Positions 18,248 through 27,135 of a DNA stretch of 34,199 nt are shown piece after piece. This DNA is from Cytophagaceae bacterium (GTDB lineage: Bacteria; Bacteroidota; Bacteroidia; Cytophagales; Cytophagaceae). Where the stretch lies: positions 1 to 34,199 of the forward strand of contig JACMQM010000338.1 of the NCBI GenBank assembly GCA_014376985.1, in the 5' to 3' direction. Within the stretch, counting starts at the first letter, position 1. The number at the start of each line of letters is the position of its first letter. The notes under the pieces were generated by a model, which was given only the letters and a program-made list of their open reading frames with translations, searched no databases and was not told the origin of the DNA. A program made the translations under genes and the position numbers.

Positions 18248-19738
18248 TTACTCTTTTACCCACACGGATACAGACCCACCATTCACTGTAAATCTTGCCC
18301 AACCGTCTTCATTAATGTTAATTTCTTCTGGTCTGTTTCCAGTAGCATCTCTGAAAGTTTTACCTGCATGTCTCTGTCCAACTTCCATGTCTTTGTATCC
18401 TTCACTGCCATTGGTTAGGACTACAGCACATCCGGAATTTTCAAATTCATCAACTCCATCTCTTGTCCAGCCAATTGTATTCGGATGGTCGAAATAATCT
18501 CTTTGTTGACCATACGCCTGATAGCGTCTTACTTTTACCATTTCATACAAACCAGGCACAGCAGTCAGTTCCACTTCATGATCCTGACCATCTTTTCCTT
18601 TATCGGTATATTTTGCTCCGTATAAAGAAGTATAAAATACACAAGGAATACCTTGCTCTCTCAACAAAGTAATCGCATTAGCTATCGGCTTAAACCAATA
18701 ATCCACCGGCGATTCAAGCATTTGCAAAGGTTGTGTATCATGATTATCTACAAATGAAATACAGCGATCTGGAGATTTTTGCATCCATGTATTGTCAAAC
18801 AACTGACGCATATCGTATTGATCGCCTTTTAGTGAAGCTTCCGTAAAATGATAATGCAAGGGTACGTCAAACATTTGTACACGGCCTTGTGACACTTCCT
18901 TATAATGAAGCAATTCACCCAAATCCTGCGTCCAGTGTTCCGCTACATTTAACAAGGGTTTGTCGCCGGCGATGTAATGTGTATGATCCAACAATTCATT
19001 GATCGCATGAGGGTTCATGTGTTTGATCGCATCCAGGCGAATGCCGTCAAACTTGGTGAGATCATAATACCAGCTCAACCATTTTTTCAATTCTTCTTTT
19101 ACAGCAGAATTTCTAAAATCAATGTCGCAACCCATCAGGTAATCGTAATTTCCGTTTTCTCCTCCTAAAACAGATTCATCCCAATTGTCTCCATATTCAT
19201 CATGAACAATTCTATAAAAGTTATCATTGTTGCCTAAATCATCTTTATCATTTACTCCACTGAAACTTTGAAAATCCCAGATGTATTCTGAATATTTTCC
19301 TTTTCTTCCCGGAAATGTAAACTTGCTCAAAATCTCTCGCTCATAAGGCTTGCCAACTTTCTTCAAACGATCGTGTGGGTCTTGATTTTGCACCAATACT
19401 TTTTCTGTTTCATCAGCACCCATTTTATGATTGAGCACCACATCAACGATTACTTTTAATTTATGTTTGTGCGCTTCTTCAACGGCGCTTACATATTCGT
19501 CTTTGGTACCGTATTTTGTTCTAACATTTCCCTGTTGATCAAATTCGCCGAGATCCCATAAGTCATACACGCCGTAGCCTACACCGCCGTCACAGGCTTT
19601 GTAAGCTGGAGGTAACCATAAAGCTGTTATGCCCATCTCTTTTAATCTGGCAGCTTCTTCTTTTAATTTGTTCCATAAACTTCCATCGGCAGGATAATAC
19701 CAATGAAAAAATTGCATGATGGTTTCGTTAGGATTCAT
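18248..19738 (-). CDS. Alpha-amylase, GH13 family (no signal peptide, likely cytoplasmic)
   Basis: KFDGIRLDAIKH (nucleophile), LLNVAEHWT (acid/base), SFVDNHDTQP. Confidence 0.95.
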   Translation of the reverse strand: MNPNETIMQFFHWYYPADGSLWNKLKEEAARLKEMGITALWLPPAYKACDGGVGYGVYDLWDLGEFDQQGNVRTKYGTKDEYVSAVEEAHKHKLKVIVDVVLNHKMGADETEKVLVQNQDPHDRLKKVGKPYEREILSKFTFPGRKGKYSEYIWDFQSFSGVNDKDDLGNNDNFYRIVHDEYGDNWDESVLGGENGNYDYLMGCDIDFRNSAVKEELKKWLSWYYDLTKFDGIRLDAIKHMNPHAINELLDHTHYIAGDKPLLNVAEHWTQDLGELLHYKEVSQGRVQMFDVPLHYHFTEASLKGDQYDMRQLFDNTWMQKSPDRCISFVDNHDTQPLQMLESPVDYWFKPIANAITLLREQGIPCVFYTSLYGAKYTDKGKDGQDHEVELTAVPGLYEMVKVRRYQAYGQQRDYFDHPNTIGWTRDGVDEFENSGCAVVLTNGSEGYKDMEVGQRHAGKTFRDATGNRPEEININEDGWARFTVNGGSVSVWVKE

Positions 19739-19762
19739 AGCGGTGGTTAATAAAGAATAAAT

Positions 19763-20626
19763 TTAAGATTGAGGAGCAGCCATGATCCCTTGTTGTTTAT
19801 AAGCATTAATGATATCAAGCAGCGCAAGATGGCGGCCTTCCATAAAGCTTGATTTCTGATGAAAAGGAATCCAGCACCAGATAACTAGTTTCACTACTTT
19901 ATCACCCATCTCTGTATAGAAAATTTGAACAGGTTTATTCTTAGTAAGAAAATCTAACGCTTTCAAAGCTTCTTTCATAACGGACACTACTTTATCCAGG
20001 TCCTGTTCTACGGGAATGGTAAACGTAAATTCTACTCTTCTATCCTCACTGCGTGAGTGATTAATAATCGGTTTTTGGAAAATGTCTTTATTCGGCAAGA
20101 TCAAATGCAATCCTGATAAGTATAAATAGTAGTAATTCTTAGTTGTATATCTTCCACTGTTCCTACAAAACCATTAGTTTCTAATACTTACCCCCACTTC
20201 AAACGGCCGTTTAAAAATCATAAATATGCCTGAGATAAAATTGGCCGTCAAATCTTGAAACGCAAAACCCAATGCCAATCCTATAATACCTGCGCCGGCA
20301 AGTAAAGCAGATACGGCTTGATTTAGATTTAATATTTTCAGCACAATGAATAATCCTATGATGACGATGAGCATAGAAGCAACTGCACTGAATAGTCTAC
20401 TTATAGATTCTTTACCTGAAAGCTTGTTCAGAATTTTATAACTAATGCTCTTTATGAATTTGCCCAGAAAAATAAACACCAGCAGAACAATGGATGCCAG
20501 CACAATATTCGGAAGCATTGAAATAAAGGCAATACCCCAGTGTGATAATTTGTTAAAAATAATACCTGTCCAATTATTAAAATCAAATTTCATAAGAATC
20601 CATTTATCAATAACTTCCCCCATCAT
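19763..20626 (-). pseudogene. MscS family mechanosensitive channel interrupted by two compensating frameshifts
   Basis: ORF 20174-20626 ends ...GLALGFAFQDLTANFISGIFMIFKRPFEVGVSIRN*; ORF 19763-20110 begins LHLILPNKDIFQKPIINHSRSEDRRVEF; the gap encodes LETNGFVGTVEDIQLRITTIYTYQD in another frame. Confidence 0.85.
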
Positions 20627-21244
20627 GAGATCTGATGTGGATGGATTTTTACAATTATTATGCCCTTCACCTTTCTATAGGCATAGAGGATTGTTTGAAC
20701 TTGTATTGAAACTTAGTAGTGATCAATAAGCACTAAGCCAAAGCAGTACTAAAAAAGAGTATTGACTTCCTTTATTCTTCATTGCTGTCGCATTATATAA
20801 AAATCCTATTGTAGATATTGATACCCTCTTTGGGCAAAAAAAATTTGTCAAAATTAGTTGATAAACTCTGTTTTAGCCCACCAATAAAAAGCTATTTATG
20901 AGCTGTTGAGTTAAAAATTACTTGTCTTTTTATGATTTACTATAAAATGTAGACACAATAGGTAGTTTTTTAAACCTATTTTTAGAAAAAAACAAATAAA
21001 TACCCTTTCAGAGCCTCATTAATAGGGTACATTTGTGTGTGTAATAAAAAAATGTATAATAACTTATTTTAAAAAATATTTTTGTGTCGTTTAAGTGCTA
21101 AAACATATTCGACACTTTTGAGTGAAAGTTATTTTTTTAAACTTAATCTCAGCTTTTATGTCTATACTTATGCTGAGTAACCGTATTGATTTACTTCAAT
21201 ACTTCTCATTATCAGTTAGTTAAGTCCAAAAAATGGATTACCTT

Positions 21245-21276
21245 TTGGGTTTACAGGGAATCAATCATCATATTTG
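21245..21276 (+). promoter_or_regulatory. Weak Bacteroidetes-type promoter candidate upstream of beta-helix gene
   Basis: TTG (21245) and CATATTTG (21269-21276, one mismatch to TAnnTTTG). Confidence 0.25.
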
Positions 21277-21308
21277 TTCATTAAAATCTTTATCGCTCGT
21301 TTAAACAT

Positions 21309-24300
21309 ATGAAAAAACGCTACACCCTTTTTACCAGCAATTTCATAAGTATGTTTTTTTCAATAAGTTGTGCTTTTTTAACCGTTTCTACGTGTTTAGG
21401 AGCCGCTTATAATGTCAATATAAATACTGATATCGGAGCTGGCGCTGGTCTTACGGGAGACTTACGCTATTGTATTACTCAAGCCAACGCCATTGCCGGA
21501 CCACATACCATCGTTTTCACAACCGGAGCAACCACTATAACCTTAGGTAGTGCATTGCCTGTCATTGTTAGACAAATTTCGATTACCGCTACTGTTGGAA
21601 CAATTGTGATTAATGGCAATGCAGCGGTTAACAATATTTTCCAAATCAATACAGCAGGTGCAAATTCTATCATCGACGGCTTGGTTTTGAATCGTGCTGT
21701 TGTAGCTCAAATAAATTTACAAACCGTAACAGGTGTAACGATTCTTAACTGTTATTTAGGAACAAATAACGCAGGAAATACGATTGCTACTTCCAATCCG
21801 CAATTTGGTATCAATATGGATTTCTCGAGTAATAATTTTATCACCAATAATGTCATCTCCGGAAACTCTATCCATGGAATATTGGTAAATAATACGAGTA
21901 ACACCAATACGATCAGAGGCAATAAAATTGGTTGTAATCTTTTGGGAACAGGTTCTATCCCCAATTCTGTCCATGGTATTGAAATCAATAACAACAGTAT
22001 TAACAATATTATTGGCGGAGCAGCATTAGCTGATCGGAATATCATTTCTGGAAATACCGTTATTGGGCTTTCTATTGTTGGCGCATCGAATGGAACACAA
22101 ATTATAAACAATTACATAGGTATTAACCTGGCTGGAACCGCAGCGCTTTCAAATGGCCTTAGTGGGATATCCATTACAAATTCACCTCCCTCAGCTATCA
22201 CTAACAATGTGGTTTCCGGAAATAATTTTCATGGTATAGAATTAAATTCCAGTGCAACAACCATAACAGGGAACAAAGTTGGAGTAAACGCAGCGGGAAC
22301 AGCTATTGTAGCAAACACACAGATGGGTATTAGAGTAAACGCTTCTCCTAATACAATTATAGGAGGCTCAGCTCTAGGACAAGCTAATACTGTTTCAGGC
22401 AGCGGGCAAGATGGTATTCGAATCGAAGGCGCTTCGGATGATGTTTCTATTCTTGGTAATTTCATAGGTACTAATTCCTCTGGAACTGCCGTCATAGCCA
22501 ATGCGCTAAATGGTATTAATATTATTAATTCCAATAGACCAATTGTCGGAGGTGTGGTTGCCGGAGAAAGTAATGTGATATCAGGTAATGGAGATGTCGG
22601 CCTAAGGTTTGAAAATAGTTCTAATGCGTCTGTTCGTGGTAATTTTATTGGAACAAATAATTCTGGAACAGCCGTTATACCCAACAACCACGGTATATAC
22701 GGAGGGACCTCAGGTGGAGGTGCTACCGCTAACGTCACCATAGGTGGAAATACTGCAGCCGCAAGGAACATTATTTCAGGTAACAATATCAAAGGCATTT
22801 ACTTTCAAAACGGTTGCAATGATTTAGTTATAGAAGGAAACTATATAGGCACAGATGTGAATGGAGTAGGATCTGCTGCAATTTTTGGAAATGGGGACGA
22901 TGGCATCTTTATTTTCGGTAGTTGTTTAAGACCTAGAATAGGAGGAACAACTGCTGGTCAACGAAATGTCATGTCAGGCAATGGAAGACTCTGGCCTTCT
23001 GCCTCTACTCCCAATGGCACAGGCATAAATATTCAAAACGGAGTAAACAATGCTGTCATCACTGGAAATTATATAGGTATTGCTGCAGATGGAACTGCGA
23101 GGGGAAATAAAGAAAATGGTATTACATTATTCAATGGTTGTGACAATGCGCTAATCGGTGGCTCTACGGCTACAACAAGAAACATCGTTTCCAATAATCC
23201 TTTTCAAGGTATCAATATTCAGTCTTGCAATGCTCCCGTAGTTATAGGAAACTATTGCGGGACAGATATTGCCGGTACCGGTATAATGGGAAATGGATCT
23301 TCAGGCATCTTGCTTCTTTTTTCCACCAATGCAATAATAGGCACCACAGCTACTGGTGAAGGCAATGTACTTAGCAACAACGGTCAGCTTGGTTTGCATA
23401 TCATAGGAGGTTTCGGCCATATTGTTTATAACAATATGATTGGTGTAGCAAACGATGGAACCACAGCTAGAGGAAATAAAAATGGAAATGTTTATATCTT
23501 AGGTCTTTCTGGAGGAGGAGCAAATGCAGGTAGTAATAACACTATTGGAGGAATAGGCGCCAATCAATCCAACATCATAGCCTATTCAACAAATACAGGT
23601 AGTAATGGATCATTTGGAAATGGATTTGGAATAGGTGTAGCAGCTCAGGACAATACAGCAGGAATTAACAACCTTTTTAGAGGTAATAAAATATTCTGCA
23701 ACGCAGGTCTAGGTATTGACCTAAACTTTGCCACTGTCTTTGGAGGTGGTAATGGTATAGGTAACAATAGTAAAACAGCGCCAGCCATTACCGCTGTTAG
23801 CTCTACCTCTACAACGGGTTCTGGGACCAATGGAGAAACCATACATGTTTACTCTAATGTAACTTGCACAACCTGTCAGGGCGAAACTTACCTAGGCTCT
23901 GCTGTGGTGGCCGGCGGTGTATGGACCGTAACACACGTCTCTGTTGCTGTTCCTTCCAACAATAGTGCTACCGCAACAAATGGTACACAAGGTACTTCTC
24001 AGTTCACCTGTAACTTCGTTTTACCAGTTGAGTTAATTTCATTCAAAGCGAAAGCACTTGGAAACGTTGCTTTGTTGAACTGGTCAACAGCCATGGAAAA
24101 AAACAATGCGGCTTTCGTCATAGAACGAAGTAAAGACGGTAAAACATTTGAATCCATTGGAAATAAAGCCGGTCAAGGGACGACCTTATCTGTTACCAAT
24201 TACGAATTTGCAGATGAGCATCCTTATAACACGTTAGTTTACTATCGCTTGAAACAAATAGACATTGACGGTACATCGACCTATTCATCTATCCAAGCAG

Positions 24301-24554
24301 TTTATTTTGAAAGTGCTACAGATGTCTATCTTTTCCCTAACCCGGCAACAGACGAATTAAATATTGTTTTGAATAGCGATGAACTTTATGACATCCATGT
24401 ATACAGCAACCTGGGTGTAGAAGTACAACATTTGAGTACAACGAAAAACAATAACACATATACCATTCAATTAACTAGTTTGGCTTCCGGTTCTTATATC
24501 ATCGTGCTAAGCAGCGCCAGTAAACAAATCACTAAACAATTCTTAGTGTATTAA
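21309..24554 (+). CDS. Secreted right-handed parallel beta-helix repeat protein with T9SS type A sorting domain
   Basis: Repeated N-IxGNxIGTNxxGT...NGIxIxxx...IIGG...RNxISGN units; C-terminus VYLFPNPATDELNIVL...GSYIIVLSSASKQITKQFLVY. Confidence 0.92.
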   Translation: MKKRYTLFTSNFISMFFSISCAFLTVSTCLGAAYNVNINTDIGAGAGLTGDLRYCITQANAIAGPHTIVFTTGATTITLGSALPVIVRQISITATVGTIVINGNAAVNNIFQINTAGANSIIDGLVLNRAVVAQINLQTVTGVTILNCYLGTNNAGNTIATSNPQFGINMDFSSNNFITNNVISGNSIHGILVNNTSNTNTIRGNKIGCNLLGTGSIPNSVHGIEINNNSINNIIGGAALADRNIISGNTVIGLSIVGASNGTQIINNYIGINLAGTAALSNGLSGISITNSPPSAITNNVVSGNNFHGIELNSSATTITGNKVGVNAAGTAIVANTQMGIRVNASPNTIIGGSALGQANTVSGSGQDGIRIEGASDDVSILGNFIGTNSSGTAVIANALNGINIINSNRPIVGGVVAGESNVISGNGDVGLRFENSSNASVRGNFIGTNNSGTAVIPNNHGIYGGTSGGGATANVTIGGNTAAARNIISGNNIKGIYFQNGCNDLVIEGNYIGTDVNGVGSAAIFGNGDDGIFIFGSCLRPRIGGTTAGQRNVMSGNGRLWPSASTPNGTGINIQNGVNNAVITGNYIGIAADGTARGNKENGITLFNGCDNALIGGSTATTRNIVSNNPFQGINIQSCNAPVVIGNYCGTDIAGTGIMGNGSSGILLLFSTNAIIGTTATGEGNVLSNNGQLGLHIIGGFGHIVYNNMIGVANDGTTARGNKNGNVYILGLSGGGANAGSNNTIGGIGANQSNIIAYSTNTGSNGSFGNGFGIGVAAQDNTAGINNLFRGNKIFCNAGLGIDLNFATVFGGGNGIGNNSKTAPAITAVSSTSTTGSGTNGETIHVYSNVTCTTCQGETYLGSAVVAGGVWTVTHVSVAVPSNNSATATNGTQGTSQFTCNFVLPVELISFKAKALGNVALLNWSTAMEKNNAAFVIERSKDGKTFESIGNKAGQGTTLSVTNYEFADEHPYNTLVYYRLKQIDIDGTSTYSSIQAVYFESATDVYLFPNPATDELNIVLNSDELYDIHVYSNLGVEVQHLSTTKNNNTYTIQLTSLASGSYIIVLSSASKQITKQFLVY

Positions 24555-24585
24555 TCTTATCCCTTTTTTCCGCTAAACAAAACAG

Positions 24586-24615
24586 AAGGCCGGTAGTAAT
24601 TATACCGGCCTTTTT
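24586..24615 (+). terminator. Intrinsic terminator after beta-helix gene
   Basis: AAGGCCGGTA-gtaatta-TACCGGCCTTTTT, perfect 10-bp stem. Confidence 0.88.
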
Positions 24616-24748
24616 CTATGATCACGCTTATGAACAGTCAATGCTTTCTGTAAACTCTTAGATGAACGATGTATTGAGCAACTGAACTATCATGTTTCGC
24701 AGATGTATACAATACCAAGATGTGTTAGAAAAATATGCCAATTAGAAA

Positions 24749-26386
24749 TCAACGCTTGATGTATAAGTTTCCTTTGTAAGTCTGCTCACCATACTTTATA
24801 AAATAGTAATAAGTGCCAACTGGTAAATTTCCTCCATCCCAGTCGTTGCGGTAATTTTCCTGATGGTATACAATTTGATGCACAGCGTTAAAAACAGATA
24901 CCTCATTCTGAACAGAAGGATCCAGATTCTCGATATAAAATGTTTCATTATCACCGTCTCCGTTTGGAGTAATGAGTTCGTAAATGACAGGTTTTCCGTA
25001 TACTAAATTATTAATAATTTCAGATAGCTCACTGATTAAACAACTACCTTCCTTTACTCGCATTCTATAGGTTCCGAATTCAGCAGATGTAAAAGGAGAA
25101 ACCGTGATAGAAGCGGTATCGAACAACTGACCATTTGGTGTAGCCCATTGATAACTCAGATGCGTACTAAATGGAACAGAGAGGTGCAGATCTTTACCTT
25201 CACCTGGTTGTAATTCCCTTGTAACTTCTAAGGTAGGTAATGGATAATAAGGAGAAACTGTAAGTTGAAGATACAAGGTATCTGCCCTATATATAGTATC
25301 TGCCGGCGCAGTAACTCGTAATGGCAACATGCCTGGTTTACGCAGATTAACGCTTTTATCAGGATTGATGGTAGCTACTGTGGTATCTAACGAAACGATG
25401 GATACACCTCTTCCCGCTGTGCCTGTAGTAAGCGCTTCTAAAAAATTATTGAACGGACAATAAATTATTGTGCTACTTAAATAAATAATTGTTTGAGCAA
25501 CAAGCGCTTTAACATTCAACCCAATGTAGCCTGATCTTAGTACCAGTCCTGGAAATATAGGATTCGCCATTTCGCAAAAGTAAAGCCGGCTGTCCGATAC
25601 TTGACCGCTTTCAATACGCATCATGGATTGATTGGTGTTTATTAGTCTTGGAGAATCGGGGAGATAAGAAGTATCATTCCATTGCCATTTCCATTGGTAA
25701 AAATTATTGGAATCACCACCCGCCAATGGTGCAACATCAGGAAAATTAATAGAGTCTCCTTCATGCACTACAAAATACCGGTACGGCAGCATGGGTTGCT
25801 GTGGACTATAGCTGTATGTATTCAAAGGTTTACTAAGCAAAGGAGCCAAGTCGTCAAAATTAAAATGGTTATCTCCTACATATAAATTTTTAAAGTTAGG
25901 GCTCGGTATCGACATGAAATCCGGCATCTCCGTCATTTCATTATAATAGATACTGATCAGTTCTATATTTGTCAATTTACTAAAATCAGCTCCTGCTTCA
26001 ACTCCGGTCAACGCATTACCGGTTAAATACAATGTCCTTAAAGAAGACAGCTCCACCATGCATTTTGGTACTGGACCTATCAATAGGCAGCCAGATAAAT
26101 TAAGAAAAAGGAGTGAATCAAGCGCACATATTTCAATGGGAATAGTGTCATTAATAAGTACATCCAAATCTAATGAAATGACTCTGTTATCCTGCACCTG
26201 TATTCCATGCCATGTAGATACATTACCATTCAGCCACGTGGTATCGCTGGCTAATGCAGGTATCTTATTGTACAGGGCCACTAAAGCTAATGAATCCTGT
26301 TTGATTACCTGAGCTGTTGCTTTTGGAAAACAGATCATGAGAGAAACGCTAAAAAAAATACACCGAATGAAATGCTTTGTGCGCAT
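24749..26386 (-). CDS. Secreted LRR/Ig-like protein with gliding-motility-associated C-terminal (T9SS type B) domain
   Basis: LRR-like N-terminus (LLFLNLSGCLLIGPVPKCMVELSSLRTLYLTGNALTG); C-terminus ITPNGDGDNETFYIENLD...NDWDGGNLPVGTYYYFIKYGEQTYKGNLYIKR. Confidence 0.9.
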   Translation of the reverse strand: MRTKHFIRCIFFSVSLMICFPKATAQVIKQDSLALVALYNKIPALASDTTWLNGNVSTWHGIQVQDNRVISLDLDVLINDTIPIEICALDSLLFLNLSGCLLIGPVPKCMVELSSLRTLYLTGNALTGVEAGADFSKLTNIELISIYYNEMTEMPDFMSIPSPNFKNLYVGDNHFNFDDLAPLLSKPLNTYSYSPQQPMLPYRYFVVHEGDSINFPDVAPLAGGDSNNFYQWKWQWNDTSYLPDSPRLINTNQSMMRIESGQVSDSRLYFCEMANPIFPGLVLRSGYIGLNVKALVAQTIIYLSSTIIYCPFNNFLEALTTGTAGRGVSIVSLDTTVATINPDKSVNLRKPGMLPLRVTAPADTIYRADTLYLQLTVSPYYPLPTLEVTRELQPGEGKDLHLSVPFSTHLSYQWATPNGQLFDTASITVSPFTSAEFGTYRMRVKEGSCLISELSEIINNLVYGKPVIYELITPNGDGDNETFYIENLDPSVQNEVSVFNAVHQIVYHQENYRNDWDGGNLPVGTYYYFIKYGEQTYKGNLYIKR

Positions 26387-26601
26387 GAGTAATAGTCTAC
26401 AACAACAAATATAAAATCAATTTCTCTAAATTAGTAATATTAGATGAACGCTAAAAACAGGTTGTATTAAATTCTAAGTGAATATCCAAATAAAAAGTAT
26501 AGCAGCTAATTCTCTACAGCCCCTCTATTGATATAAGGTACAGTTAAATATACTTAGATACTTTGTGAAAAAATATTCACAATTACGTAGTATATAAAAA
26601 T

Positions 26602-26632
26602 TTACTTTGTAAAGTTAAAAATTACCTTGTAA
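26602..26632. promoter_or_regulatory. Two direct-repeated dyads TTAC-N3-GTAA, 20 bp apart
   Basis: TTACTTTGTAA at 26602-26612 and TTACCTTGTAA at 26622-26632 in the divergent intergenic region. Confidence 0.4.
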
Positions 26633-26883
26633 ATACATAAACAAAATAAATAAAAGTTAAAAGTGCTGTGGATAAATGCCTTAAGAGGTTGGTTCAAAAC
26701 CGATTTAAGCCGTTTTTCGAATTTCTTCTTATTTAATTTTTCACTTTCGTTTTTATTATGAAATTATCAATTTAGCGATTATTGAAGTATTTTCTTTATG
26801 AATGATTAAGAATGCTTCATTTTAAAATGTACACGTAAAGGAAATATTAAAGAAGAACTTAGGAAGCTAAAAAAGTATTTCTA

Positions 26884-26906
26884 ACCCATCGGAATGGGTA
26901 ATTTTT
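26884..26906 (+). terminator. Terminator-like hairpin with no annotated upstream gene
   Basis: ACCCAT-CGGA-ATGGGT followed by AATTTTTT. Confidence 0.5.
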
Positions 26907-26973
26907 TCATGTTTGTGTTTTATTCTTACATTTCCAAAAACCGATCGGCTTCACTTTTGGCTTCTACGAACTC

Positions 26974-27000
26974 TTGATTATTGTTTTAAAATTACCTTTG
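26974..27000 (+). promoter_or_regulatory. Bacteroidetes-type promoter TTG-N16-TACCTTTG
   Basis: TTG 26974-26976, TACCTTTG 26993-27000 (exact TAnnTTTG), about 135 nt upstream of the ATG at 27136. Confidence 0.5.
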
Positions 27001-27135
27001 CCTCAATTTATCTTACCGTTCCCTCGATCCTTCTTTGGTATGGAAAATCAAAGGCTTAAGTTCGAAACATTGTTTGATGCGAATTAAACACTTCTCAATA
27101 AACACACTAACTGTTTACAAAACTTGATTTTTAAC

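Noticed and set aside
20957-20980. AATAGGT...ACCTATT dyad followed by T-run in the AT-rich region upstream of the beta-helix gene
   Set aside because: Weak 7-bp stem in AT-rich sequence with no upstream gene; likely chance.
21084-21115. GTGTCG...CGACAC inverted repeat
   Set aside because: Only 6-bp arms 20 nt apart in low-complexity sequence; not distinguishable from background by eye.
22229-22798. 189-aa minus-strand ORF inside the beta-helix gene
   Set aside because: Proline/leucine-rich antisense reading of the repetitive plus-strand gene; no independent coding signal.
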